In this document: in pieces, positions 9,726-17,304 of the stretch | How the letters are laid out: every line of letters begins with the position of its first letter | How positions within the stretch are numbered: position 1 is the stretch's first letter | The notes under the pieces: generated by a model | Databases searched by the model: none | Seen by the model: the letters and a program-made list of their open reading frames with translations, nothing else | What the model was told of the DNA's origin: nothing | Translations under genes and position numbers: made by a program | From: Telmatospirillum sp. | GTDB taxonomy: Bacteria; Pseudomonadota; Alphaproteobacteria; Rhodospirillales; Magnetospirillaceae | Length of the DNA stretch: 41,494 nt | Reading direction: 5' to 3' | Assembly (NCBI GenBank): GCA_031291415.1 | Contig: JARLJB010000038.1 | Location: 1 to 41,494 of the forward strand

Positions 9726-10751
9726 CTACTTGCTCCCGAGCCGATCGGCAAGGGTTCCGGCACCTAAAGCGAAGAAGACCGATTTGTTCCACCGCATCAG
9801 GACCCGGAAATTGTCGTAAACGAGGTAAGGAACGCCGTGGCCGGCATCCTCGCTTTTGGCGTTTTCGGCAAGGATGAGAGATGCCCGGATGCCGCTGCTC
9901 ACCGGCAGAGGCTTGCCGTCCGCCGAGCGGACACCGAGCTTCCCCCATTCCTTAAGGCTGTGTTTGACGTCAAGTCCGATGAGCTGCGGCGCCATTCCGT
10001 GTTCGGGCAATTGGACGGCCTGGCCCCAGCTTTGTCCGCCATGCCAGCCGATTTGCGACAAGTAATGGGCCGTCGAGGCAAAAATGTCGGCCCGCTCCTG
10101 CCAGATATCGGGAGCCCCCTCACCGTTCCATTTGCGGGCAAATTTCAGATAGGTCGACGGCATGAATTGGCACTGCCCCATGGCTCCGGCCCAGGATCCC
10201 TGCATACGATTCGCCGGGATGCCCTGGTCGATGATTTTCAAGGCGTCGATCAGTTCGGTTCGGAAATATTGGCTGCGCCGGCCGTCGTAGGCCAGGGTCG
10301 CCAACGCCGGCACCACCTGGAATCCGCCTGTCAGATGACCAAAGTTGCTTTCGACGCCCCACATGGCGACGATAACCTCGGGCGGAACGCCATAGCGCTT
10401 TGCCACGTCCGCCAGCAATGTCTCGTTCTGCTTGAGAAGGTCGAGCCCTTCGGCGACCCGTTCAGGCTTTACGACATGGCTGAGGTAGGCCTCGAAGGTC
10501 AGCGTGAACTCCGGTTGCCGGCGATCCAGTTCCACGACCTTGTCGATCGGCGCGATGTCGGTCAGCGCCGCGGCGATTGTCGCATCCGAAATACCCTGGG
10601 CCTGCGCATCGCGGCGGAATTGGTTCAGCCATTCGGCAAAATCGGGCTGCGACTGCGCCATGGCCGTCGTAGCCATCAGACAGAGGACAAAGACGCCGCC
10701 GACCAGGATCGCCAGGGCGGATGAAACGGCATGGCAATAGCGAATCGTCAT
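9726..10751 (-). CDS. Lytic murein transglycosylase (MltB family)
   Basis: A 341-residue periplasmic lytic transglycosylase that cuts peptidoglycan to anhydro-muropeptides. A signal peptide ends near TAMAQS; the SLT_2-type domain shows the catalytic Glu in MWGVESNFG and the family segments NRMQGSWAGAMGQCQFMPSTY and AHYLSQIGWH. The frame is open up to 11036, but ATG 10751 is right: AAGGAAA stands just upstream and the signal peptide begins there. No lipobox is seen, unlike E. coli MltB, so it is probably soluble in the periplasm. It is the first gene of the minus-strand cluster and is divergent from greB. Confidence 0.92.
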   Translation of the reverse strand: MTIRYCHAVSSALAILVGGVFVLCLMATTAMAQSQPDFAEWLNQFRRDAQAQGISDATIAAALTDIAPIDKVVELDRRQPEFTLTFEAYLSHVVKPERVAEGLDLLKQNETLLADVAKRYGVPPEVIVAMWGVESNFGHLTGGFQVVPALATLAYDGRRSQYFRTELIDALKIIDQGIPANRMQGSWAGAMGQCQFMPSTYLKFARKWNGEGAPDIWQERADIFASTAHYLSQIGWHGGQSWGQAVQLPEHGMAPQLIGLDVKHSLKEWGKLGVRSADGKPLPVSSGIRASLILAENAKSEDAGHGVPYLVYDNFRVLMRWNKSVFFALGAGTLADRLGSK

Positions 10752-10962
10752 TGCAGTTTCCTTTCTGTGTCGAATGTCGTTGCAGCAAAATCGTTCCGCA
10801 AACGCAATGTGCAGAGACCTGGAACGCCGGCCGGACCGCCGAGCTTGGGAAGGACATAAGGCATCCGGCTGTGATATAGCTCCAGGCCATTGGCCGCAAC
10901 CCCTGACTGGCCGGGGCCGGTGCCATCTGTTCTCTGTCTTGGGGGATCTAGGAGAGAATCCG

Positions 10963-11508
10963 ATGAATGATATCAGTCGGATTGACGAAAACGACGACGA
11001 TGAGGATGAGCCGCAAGGCATCCCCGCCGGCGCCAAAAATTATATCCGTCCGCAGGGTCTTGCCGCCCTGCAGGAGGAATGTCGGATGCTGCTGCGCGTC
11101 GAACGCCCCAAAGTCGTCGAAATCGTTTCCTGGGCGGCCGGCAACGGTGATAGATCCGAAAATGGCGACTATCTCTATGGCAAGAAGCGCCTGCGCGAAA
11201 TCGACCGTCGGATCCGCTTCCTCACCAAGCGGATCGAAAGCGCCCAGGTGGTCGATCCGCAACAACAGACCCGGCGTGATCAGGTTTTTTTCGGGGCGAC
11301 AGTGACCTATGCCCACGACGACGACAGTGAGAACACCGTCACGATCGTTGGAGTCGACGAGGCCGACTTCGAAAAAGGATTGGTCAGCTGGATCTCACCG
11401 ATCGCCCGCGCCTTGCTTAAGGCTCATGTCGGCGATCTGGTGGAATTACGGACGCCGTCCGGCAAACAACACATCGAGATCGTTGCCATTTCCTACGACA
11501 GTCCGTGA
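10963..11508 (+). CDS. greB: Transcription elongation factor GreA/GreB family (GreB-like)
   Basis: Rescues backtracked RNA polymerase by stimulating transcript cleavage. The 181-residue protein has a coiled-coil N-terminal domain with the acidic tip (NGDRSENGDYLYGKKRLREI) and a C-terminal FKBP-like domain. Retention of YGKKRLREIDRRIRFL favours GreB over GreA. An unusually acidic leader (residues 8-15, ENDDDEDE) precedes the normal start of the fold. ATG 10963 has AGGAGA at 10950-10955; the in-frame extension to 10774 is unlikely to be used. It is divergent from the mltB-like gene. Confidence 0.93.
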   Translation: MNDISRIDENDDDEDEPQGIPAGAKNYIRPQGLAALQEECRMLLRVERPKVVEIVSWAAGNGDRSENGDYLYGKKRLREIDRRIRFLTKRIESAQVVDPQQQTRRDQVFFGATVTYAHDDDSENTVTIVGVDEADFEKGLVSWISPIARALLKAHVGDLVELRTPSGKQHIEIVAISYDSP

Positions 11509-11576
11509 CACAAAGACGGAAAATGCGACTTCCCAGCGCGACCGTTTCTTGGTAAGTCCCTGTCTCGCGCACTGCT

Positions 11577-11666
11577 GGATGGGTGTCCGAGTGGTTTAAG
11601 GAACCGGTCTTGAAAACCGGCGAAGGTGCAAGCCTTCCGTGGGTTCGAATCCCACCCCATCCGCCA
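11577..11666 (+). tRNA. tRNA-Ser (anticodon TGA)
   Basis: A 90-base class II tRNA. The acceptor stem GGATGGG pairs with CCCATCC, followed by discriminator G and encoded CCA. The anticodon arm is CCGGT-CTTGAAA-ACCGG with anticodon TGA; a long variable arm (GCGAAGGTGCAAGCCTTCCGT) follows, then the T arm with GGTTCGAATCC. It reads UCA codons. A recombinase remnant lies directly downstream. Confidence 0.97.
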
Positions 11667-11668
11667 AT

Positions 11669-11990
11669 TCAGAACAGAACTGCGAACGCCGGGGGGGCGT
11701 GGCCGATTTCACGCCCGAGGCGGCGGTTAACGTTTTGAGCAGGTTGCTTTTCGATCCGATGATGCGAACTTCGTGGTCCGCCACTTCCACCCGCCGGGCC
11801 CAGGCCCGGAGGTGGTCGCGGCGGTAACCGCCGTGCGCTGTCGCGCCGTCTCGGCGAACTTGCGGACCATCTTCGGCGTGATCGCTGGCTGACCCGAGCT
11901 TTCCAGCATGGCCCGCGCCCGTTCGGCGTCGGTCTGGGCGCTGGCGGCAACGGCCAACGATTGGCGGTGTGCCTCCGACTGGAATGAAGT
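11669..11990 (-). pseudogene. Serine recombinase C-terminal remnant (frameshifted)
   Basis: The C-terminal end of a large serine recombinase can be read on the minus strand in two frames. One frame (about 11945-11840) gives AQTDAERARAMLESS and PAITPKMVRKFAETARQR. A one-base shift then gives GGYRRDHLRA and VEVADHEVRIIGSKSNLL (about 11830-11735). These match, in order, the tail of alphaproteobacterial site-specific serine recombinases. The N-terminal catalytic domain is missing, and the sequence upstream of about 11990 is not recognisable. It is the probable relic of an integrated element at the tRNA-Ser gene. The family call is from memory of the motif. Confidence 0.65.
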
Positions 11991-12109
11991 GGCTCGCACG
12001 TCCGGCACGGTTGGGGCGTTGTTTGGATTGAGGGATTGGGCAGTAAAGCCCCAAAAGCAGTCGATCATGGCGCGAGGGCCGCGACCGGAAACCTCCAGAT
12101 GTGCAGCGT

Positions 12110-12589
12110 TCAACCATCTAGCCAAGCGGCCAGACCATCAAGCGTTTGCAGGCCATACTCCACCGCGCCGAAACCGACAACCACCTGACGCCGTTCGCGG
12201 CTTGGGTGAAGCTGGCGCATGGTCAATACGGTCTTGCCGTCGGTCTGCTCATCGAAGGTAACCGTCATGTAGAAGCGCTCAGGGTCGTTGAGATCCGGGG
12301 TACCATAGTCCACCACGATCAGTTCGTTGGGCACGATCTTCAAGAAGCGCATGAGGTTGGGAAAGCGCTGCTCTTGGCCCTCGAATACACCCACCATGTC
12401 GAACCGCCATTCCCCTCCCTCGCGGATATCGGCCTTGTGGTTCTCGATGCTGAGGCCAACCGGGCCATACCATTGCGCCAGCGCTTGCGGATCCATCCAA
12501 GCGGCGAAAACCTTATGTCGCGGGTGCTTCAGCACCTTGACGAGCACGATCTCACGGTCGAGCGACCAGGTCTCAAACAGTTTTTCCAT
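12110..12589 (-). CDS. SRPBCC (AHSA1-like) domain protein
   Basis: A 159-residue START/Bet v1-like protein of the Aha1 C-terminal (AHSA1) family. Typical pieces are HPRHKVFAAWMDPQALAQWYGP near the N-terminus, the GGEWRFDM strand, and the C-terminal helix GLQTLDGLAAWLDG. Such single-domain proteins bind hydrophobic ligands, and they are very often encoded beside an ArsR-type repressor, as here: the upstream regulator gene overlaps its start by 17 bases. The ligand is unknown. Confidence 0.9.
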   Translation of the reverse strand: MEKLFETWSLDREIVLVKVLKHPRHKVFAAWMDPQALAQWYGPVGLSIENHKADIREGGEWRFDMVGVFEGQEQRFPNLMRFLKIVPNELIVVDYGTPDLNDPERFYMTVTFDEQTDGKTVLTMRQLHPSRERRQVVVGFGAVEYGLQTLDGLAAWLDG

Positions 12590-12923
12590 CGCCGTTCTCT
12601 TCCGTCCTGTCCAAATAGGCTTCCAACCGGTCGAGCCGCGCGGCCCAGTGTCGACGCTCCGCTTCCATCCAATTGGCCGCCTCCTCGAAGCGCGCTTGTT
12701 CCAGTCGGCACCAGCGACTGCGTCCGCGCTTCTCGCTGGCGATCAATCCGCAATCTTCCAGCACCTTGAGATGCTGAGCGAAGGAGGGCAGCGCCATATC
12801 GAAGGGCTCCGCGAGGACGCTGACCGGCAACTCTCCCTCGGCCAGACGCGACACCACCGCCCGGCGCGTCGGGTCACTGAGAGCATGGAAGGCAAGGTCG
12901 AGTGGGGTCGAATGATAAGGCAT
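12573..12923 (-). CDS. ArsR-family winged-helix transcriptional regulator
   Basis: A 116-residue ArsR/SmtB-type repressor. It starts LDLAFHALSDPTRRAVVSRL, with the recognition helix region LPSFAQHLKVLEDCGLI and the wing KRGRSRWCRL. The metal-binding CxC of ArsR itself is not present, so the signal is likely organic or unknown. This class usually pairs with SRPBCC proteins, whose gene overlaps downstream. Two related dyads (12966-12979 and 13000-13013) lie between it and the divergent reductase gene, and a TATAAT on the minus strand (12961-12966) adjoins the first one, suggesting autoregulation. Confidence 0.92.
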   Translation of the reverse strand: MPYHSTPLDLAFHALSDPTRRAVVSRLAEGELPVSVLAEPFDMALPSFAQHLKVLEDCGLIASEKRGRSRWCRLEQARFEEAANWMEAERRHWAARLDRLEAYLDRTEENGDGKTV

Positions 12924-12965
12924 GCGCCACGGTAAGGCGGATCGTTCACATGCGTCAACAATTAT

Positions 12966-12979
12966 AAGGCACTTGCCTT
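12966..12979. promoter_or_regulatory. Candidate operator 1 (AAGGC-N4-GCCTT)
   Basis: Inverted repeat AAGGCACTTGCCTT. Its edge abuts a minus-strand TATAAT (12961-12966), so binding here would block the ArsR/SRPBCC promoter. It shares the pattern AAGGY-N4-RCCTT with the dyad 34 bases further on. Confidence 0.55.
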
Positions 12980-12999
12980 TGTATTCCGTCTATATTAGA

Positions 13000-13013
13000 A
13001 AGGTATATACCTT
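13000..13013. promoter_or_regulatory. Candidate operator 2 (AAGGTATATACCTT)
   Basis: A perfect 14-base palindrome 18 bases upstream of the DHFR-like reductase start. It overlaps the only TATA-like stretch in front of that gene. Together with operator 1 it suggests joint control of both divergent transcripts, probably by the ArsR-type protein. Confidence 0.55.
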
Positions 13014-13030
13014 ACTATTGGGAGGGGCCA

Positions 13031-13672
13031 ATGGCAGTACGTGTCGACCTTCTTATCTCGCTCGACGGTTTCGCAACGACGACGGACCAGACACCCGAAA
13101 ACCCGTTCGGCCCCGATTGGTCGCGCCTTGTTGCAGCATATGTGGCCACAAGGACGTTTCGAGAGCGCGTGCTCAAAGACACCAGCGGCCAAGGCACAAC
13201 CGGCCTCGACGATGAATATGCGAAGGATTATTTCACCAACATTGGCGCCGAGATCATGGGGGCCGGCAAGTTCGGCCTGCACAGCTTTCCCGATGATCCG
13301 GACTGGAAGGGCTGGTGGGGCGACGAGCCGCCATTTCACTGCCCGGTCTTCGTCCTGACGCACACGCCGCGGCCTTCCATCGAGATGGCTGGAGGCACCA
13401 CGTTCCATTTCCTCGCGGCCGCCCCGCTTGATGCGCTGCAGCGCGCCGAGAAAGCCGCAAACGGCAGGGATGTTCGGATAGGCGGCGGACCAACCATGGT
13501 CCGCGCCTATCTCAAGGCTGGACTTGTGGACCGCATCCATGTCGCCATTGCTCCAATTCTGCTGGGGCGGGGCATACGCCTCTGGGACGAGTTGCGCGGA
13601 TTGGAGGCCGGCTACACCACCAAGACCGAAACGGCCGAGAGCGGGACCGTCCACCTCACGTTCCAGCGCTAG
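13031..13672 (+). CDS. Dihydrofolate reductase-like (RibD C-terminal domain) protein
   Basis: A 213-residue protein of the RibD C-terminal/DHFR-fold family. It begins VRVDLLISLDGFATT, has a central FVLTHTPRPSIEM strand, the nucleotide-binding-type segment VRIGGGPTMVRAYL, and ends with the VAPILLGRG-type motif (IAPILLGRGIRLWDEL). These stand-alone proteins are presumed NADPH-dependent reductases of unknown substrate. GGGAGG lies just upstream of ATG 13031. It is divergent from an ArsR/SRPBCC pair, a frequent neighbourhood for this family, with shared operator-like dyads between them. Confidence 0.9.
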   Translation: MAVRVDLLISLDGFATTTDQTPENPFGPDWSRLVAAYVATRTFRERVLKDTSGQGTTGLDDEYAKDYFTNIGAEIMGAGKFGLHSFPDDPDWKGWWGDEPPFHCPVFVLTHTPRPSIEMAGGTTFHFLAAAPLDALQRAEKAANGRDVRIGGGPTMVRAYLKAGLVDRIHVAIAPILLGRGIRLWDELRGLEAGYTTKTETAESGTVHLTFQR

Positions 13673-13845
13673 CCATCAGCTTACGGCGGTCATGGGCTAT
13701 CCAAACTTGGCCCTTGGCTGCCTTCCCTTTCTACTCTCGGACGAGGCTTCCTGGGTTCATAACCGCAGACCGACCGTTTCCCACCAAATAATTGTTTCAT
13801 CTCGATAGCGGGCCGTCCTCGCCACAATTCAAACTCTCGGCAGCC

Positions 13846-14070
13846 TCAAACCTTCTTGAAGAACCCTGCGCCGAGGAGAATGGCGCCGAGAAGCAGGCTC
13901 CCTCCTGCCAAGGTTGGCGGGATGACGTGTGGCTTGTTTTCGGTCGTTTGCAGTGTCATATCGCCCAGCTTAACCACATCCTTCGTTTCGCTCGTGGTGA
14001 AATATGGAATCGCGAGGCCAAGTCCGCCCAGTAGGATCAGGATCGCTCCGGCAGCCATCAGCTTATTCAT
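13846..14070 (-). CDS. Small membrane protein, two predicted segments
   Basis: A 74-residue protein with an N-terminal hydrophobic segment (about residues 5-23) and a C-terminal one (about 53-71), joined by a polar loop that probably faces the periplasm, and a Lys-Lys end. I do not recognise a named family. ATG 14070 fits the hydrophobic start. The position downstream of the reductase gene, in the opposite direction, gives no functional hint. Confidence 0.65.
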   Translation of the reverse strand: MNKLMAAGAILILLGGLGLAIPYFTTSETKDVVKLGDMTLQTTENKPHVIPPTLAGGSLLLGAILLGAGFFKKV

Positions 14071-14420
14071 ATGTCGGTCTCTCCAGCTTTTGTTTTGTGC
14101 CGGCCGCCAGCGAGCTAAGGCACGAGATCACCACTCGCCGACCAATTGACCGCGAAAGGCTTGATTGTAGGGATTGGTATGGCCACCGCGGTAGCCTCGG
14201 AAAACACTTACCTCGCCCACGATCTCACATAAGAGGCGGGGCTTGACCTTGCGCAAAGCGATCTGAAACCGATATGCAAAACAGGCGTAGGTTATCTGCC
14301 GCAGGCAGGACCGCGCCCTTTTCTTAGCGGTAATGGGCCGGCAATTCCCGACACGCTTTTTCCACTGGCGCGGTTCCGTGACTATCGGCCCTGCTCGTGC
14401 AATCGAAGGTTTGAATTGAG
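14071..14420. other. Intergenic region without a recognised gene
   Basis: No frame here has both a plausible start and a recognised product. A minus-strand frame stays open from about 14400 to 14127 and ends with GYRGGHTNPYNQAFRGQ before a stop, but it contains no ATG, GTG or TTG in a useful place. It may be a gene remnant or chance. The promoter of the DUF6481 gene must lie at the right end. Confidence 0.4.
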
Positions 14421-14816
14421 ATGAAGTCCTATAAAGATGCCACGGGCAAAAGAGATGTCGGATTCAGCGATCGGCTGACGACCTCGTCCGCAGCGAAAAA
14501 AAACGAATTGGAACGCTACCGCACGAGTCTGGTGACTGATGATCCTGCCTTTGCCGAACGTCAGGTGGCCCGCCACGCGGCCAGTGCGGCGCGCGATGCC
14601 CGCACCGCGGAACGCAAGGCTGCACGCCTGGCCGTGGCAGCCCGAGAGGCCGCCGAGAAAGTGGCTCGTGTGGCAAACGAAGCCCGGGAGGCCCAGGAGA
14701 AAGCAACCCAGTTTGCCTCCGAACAGGCTGATGCCGAAGCTCGTGCCATCGCTCTTGCCGTTCAACAAAAGGCCAACCGGGATGCCCGTTACGCTGCCCG
14801 CAAAGTGAGAAAGTAA
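14421..14816 (+). CDS. DUF6481-like alanine/lysine-rich coiled-coil protein
   Basis: A 131-residue, highly charged protein starting MKSYKDATGKRDVGFSDRL, then an almost continuous Ala/Arg/Glu/Lys helix (about residues 45-130). The short N-terminal motif followed by a charged helix fits small alphaproteobacterial proteins annotated as DUF6481; no biochemical function is known to me. It has no signal peptide or membrane segment. A 9-base-pair hairpin follows its stop. Confidence 0.7.
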   Translation: MKSYKDATGKRDVGFSDRLTTSSAAKKNELERYRTSLVTDDPAFAERQVARHAASAARDARTAERKAARLAVAAREAAEKVARVANEAREAQEKATQFASEQADAEARAIALAVQQKANRDARYAARKVRK

Positions 14817-14826
14817 CGAAATTCGG

Positions 14827-14853
14827 GCGTGATGCGTTAAATCTGCATCACGC
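14827..14853 (+). terminator. Hairpin, probable terminator of the DUF6481 gene
   Basis: GCGTGATGC and GCATCACGC form a perfect 9-base-pair stem with a 9-base loop, 10 bases after the stop codon. The following TCTTGGTTATATTT is only moderately T-rich, so termination may be partial. Confidence 0.6.
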
Positions 14854-15010
14854 TCTTGGTTATATTTATGCCCCTCGCCGGGCGCGCGCCTCCGCACGCT
14901 TGGCCGCGGCCGCAATGGCCGCTCTAGATATCGCGGATTTGGGCGGCGAGCCGGCGGCGAAGGTCGTCCAAATCATCGACGAACCATAGCGTTCGTCCGC
15001 GATTGGCCAA

Positions 15011-15469
15011 CTAACGGTATGGCTCTCTGTCTTCAGGCATATCTTCTGTTGAGTGACACGCATTTTTGAACAGCGCAATCAGCGTTGAATACATGTTGTC
15101 AAGAGAGTCTGCGCTAATTCCATTCAATATTTCGTGATGATGTGACTCTATTATTTTTTCCATCTCACGATACTTATCTTTAGCATATTCTGTTAGGGAT
15201 ACCAATTTCTCACGTCTACTTGATCCAATTTCTCTTTTGATCAAATTTTTCTCTTCGAGTCTCAACAGCGTTTTCGAAATCGCGGGCGGCTCGATATTAA
15301 GATAACCCGCCAGTGACGCCTGCGACATCGGCCCGCGCTTTTTCAAAATGGAGATGATACTCCATTCAGAGCTGTATATGCCTTGTGACTCGAATCGCTG
15401 GTTCAGATCCTTGGAAATGGCCCTGATCGTTTGATACAGTTGATGTATCAACCCATCCGCATCAACCAT
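15011..15469 (-). CDS. MarR-family transcriptional regulator
   Basis: A 152-residue winged-helix regulator. The DNA-binding region reads MSQASLAGYLNIEPPAISKTLLRLEEKNLIKRE, followed by a wing with SSRREKLVSLT, and the flanking helices form the dimer interface. Start ATG 15469 (MVDADGLIHQLYQ) has a GGAAGAGAGG ribosome site; the frame continues upstream to 15511. It is AT-richer than its neighbours, a sign of transfer. It lies 88 bases after the MFS exporter gene and is probably its regulator, acting on the dyads at 16799-16842. The reading frame continues in phase past the stop for 28 codons. Confidence 0.9.
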   Translation of the reverse strand: MVDADGLIHQLYQTIRAISKDLNQRFESQGIYSSEWSIISILKKRGPMSQASLAGYLNIEPPAISKTLLRLEEKNLIKREIGSSRREKLVSLTEYAKDKYREMEKIIESHHHEILNGISADSLDNMYSTLIALFKNACHSTEDMPEDREPYR

Positions 15470-15557
15470 GCCGCCTCTCTTCCTTGCCGCGGCAAGGCCG
15501 CGGTTCGCCATATGTCATCGGAGGTCCTTACGTTCCCCTGGCGGCAAGGAGCCACTG

Positions 15558-16775
15558 TCACTTTTCCTCGACCACGGGCAAGCCTCCGGGCGCACCCTTT
15601 TGAAGGGATAGGTGGCACGAATAGACAGCCAAGAAAACTATCATCACGGCGGCGGCGGCGAAATACGCCGCCGAAAGCCCCGCTCTCTCGGCAAACAGAC
15701 CAAGCAGAACGGATCCGCCCCCCAACCCGACATCCAAAGCGTTGGAAAATGTCGCGCTCGCTCCGCTTCTGCGTTCGGGTGGAACCATATTGATGATCTC
15801 TGCCTGCAGCGCCGGATAGAGCATTCCAACTCCAAGGCCATAAAGAACCGAAGCCGCGAGAAACATTGTTGTCGACGTGGTTTCCGCGACCATGACCAAC
15901 CCGCCAAGGAACAACACGGCGCCGGGCAGAATGACCCAAGCGGCGCCTTTCCTGTCATAGATCTTGCCGACACCAAGACGGGACAGAAAAATACAACTTG
16001 TTCCAAGAATGAAGAAATATCCTGGATTCGCCAGATGCAATTCGCTCGCATAAACGGCGATGAAATTCAAGACGCTTCCATAACCGATGCCGAACAGAAC
16101 CATCAGAAATGCCGGAAGCTTCGTCCCTCTCTCGACGAAGATATCCATGATGGTCGTGTGGTCCCCGAAAGATCGTGATAACCGAGGATGACTGGCGACG
16201 GGAGCGCGCGACGGAAACGAACACCCTGCCAACGACAGCAGCGCAATCAATTCGGCGATCGTTGCGACCAGGAACATTGCCGAAAACCCGTAGGCGTCCG
16301 CCACCCAAAGACCGGTTGCCGGGGCCACGGCCATGGCGATGGTCGTGGCAAGTCCAAAATGTCCCAATCCCTCGCCACGTCGGGTGGCCGGAATGAAGTC
16401 GCTGACAATGGCAATGTAGAACGTTGTCCCGATGCCGAAGCCGATCCCATGTAGAACACGAATCCACAGCAACGCCTCGACCGACGGGGCCAACAGATAA
16501 GTTACGACCGAAACAAGGGATATCGCGATGCCGATCAGCAAACAGTTACGTTTTCCCAATATTCTCACTTCAAAATCCGTGAAAAGACGGATGATAACTG
16601 ATGAAAGAACGAAAATACCGGCAATCAGTCCAACTTGCGTCTTCGTTCCACCCATCTGCGTGGCAAGAAGAGGTATTGTTGGCAGAAGCATATGGAATCC
16701 ACCAAAGAAAAATGCGTTTGACAATAATAAACTTGAAAAATTCCTCGTCCAAATAACCTCTGCATGATTTACCAT
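15558..16775 (-). CDS. Major facilitator superfamily transporter
   Basis: A 405-residue inner-membrane protein with about 12 hydrophobic segments, consistent with a proton-coupled drug or metabolite exporter. The loop 2-3 region reads RLFTDFEVRILGKRN, a variant of the MFS motif A (GxLaDrxGrk), repeated weakly after segment 8 (RLGVGKIYDRKG). Start ATG 16775. Because it is followed by a MarR-type regulator on the same strand, efflux under MarR control is likely; the substrate is unknown. Confidence 0.92.
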   Translation of the reverse strand: MVNHAEVIWTRNFSSLLLSNAFFFGGFHMLLPTIPLLATQMGGTKTQVGLIAGIFVLSSVIIRLFTDFEVRILGKRNCLLIGIAISLVSVVTYLLAPSVEALLWIRVLHGIGFGIGTTFYIAIVSDFIPATRRGEGLGHFGLATTIAMAVAPATGLWVADAYGFSAMFLVATIAELIALLSLAGCSFPSRAPVASHPRLSRSFGDHTTIMDIFVERGTKLPAFLMVLFGIGYGSVLNFIAVYASELHLANPGYFFILGTSCIFLSRLGVGKIYDRKGAAWVILPGAVLFLGGLVMVAETTSTTMFLAASVLYGLGVGMLYPALQAEIINMVPPERRSGASATFSNALDVGLGGGSVLLGLFAERAGLSAAYFAAAAVMIVFLAVYSCHLSLQKGAPGGLPVVEEK

Positions 16776-16798
16776 ATCGTCTTATTACCTCATCAGTT

Positions 16799-16813
16799 TG
16801 TGTTATCAACACA
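16799..16813. promoter_or_regulatory. Candidate MarR operator (TGTGTTATCAACACA)
   Basis: A 15-base dyad with perfect 6-base arms, 24 bases upstream of the MFS start, covering the expected promoter. Position and size suit a MarR-type repressor, which is encoded downstream on the same strand. Confidence 0.55.
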
Positions 16814-16828
16814 CCAGATGTTTTCGAC

Positions 16829-16842
16829 CGTGTCGAGACACG
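16829..16842. promoter_or_regulatory. Second dyad upstream of the MFS gene (CGTGTCGAGACACG)
   Basis: Arms CGTGTC and GACACG with a two-base centre, about three helical turns from the first dyad. The sequence differs from that of the first, so it may be a separate site. Confidence 0.4.
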
Positions 16843-17304
16843 ACTAAGCAACAGGAAGGCAAGACCATGAGACGTGGCTCCTGCACTCCGAACGTGATCT
16901 TGTCCCTTGCCGGAATCATCCGAACGAGTGAGACCCGTCGGCCATCGCGATGTGCCTAATGTTAACTAGCGAACTGTTAACTAGCACACAATTATCTCGA
17001 TATCCAGCGCGATGATCGGTGCGGGTCGCCGCCATGCGGCTTCCGCAACAGCAGGAAGATTCTTCACCCGGCGAAAAAGGCCTGAGTTTTCCTTGATCTC
17101 CGATGGATATCCCCAGAAAATGTGGATAACCCTGTGGAGACCCTGTCGAAAACGTCGGGCAGGCGGCAGGGAACCTGGAGACGAAACGCACTGCCCAGGG
17201 TTTGAGCAGTGCGGTTTTGTTGCATATTTTCTTACGCAGGCGTGACTTGTTACACGGATGTTTCACAGAACATTTGATTTAGCTCATGCAAGCCACCGTG
17301 TTCC

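Larger units (their letters stand above)
16776..17304. other. Intergenic region with regulatory-looking repeats
   Basis: No convincing gene. Besides the two dyads next to the MFS gene (separate entries), the region holds a direct repeat GTTAACTAGC at 16961-16970 and 16976-16985, a perfect DnaA-box-like TGTGGATAA at 17121-17129, and a 7-base-pair hairpin (17188-17212) followed by GGTTTTGTT. A minus-strand frame at 16916-17266 is Cys/Ser-rich and looks non-coding. One DnaA box alone does not make an origin. Confidence 0.5.

Noticed and set aside
11596-12117. Minus-strand frame ending in VGFEPTEGLHLRRFSRP
   Set aside because: That peptide is the antisense reading of the tRNA-Ser gene, a known annotation artefact; only the recombinase-like part is meaningful.
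17121-17129. Perfect DnaA-box-like TGTGGATAA as a possible replication origin
   Set aside because: A single box without an array, AT-rich unwinding element or origin-linked genes; another copy lies inside sdhE.
17188-17212. Hairpin GCACTGC/GCAGTGC followed by GGTTTTGTT as a plus-strand terminator
   Set aside because: No plus-strand gene ends upstream of it; the loop is long and the T-tract is interrupted.
16916-17266. Minus-strand frame of 116 codons in the MFS-hemerythrin spacer
   Set aside because: Composition rich in Cys, Ser and Arg, with no ribosome site and no resemblance to a protein family.
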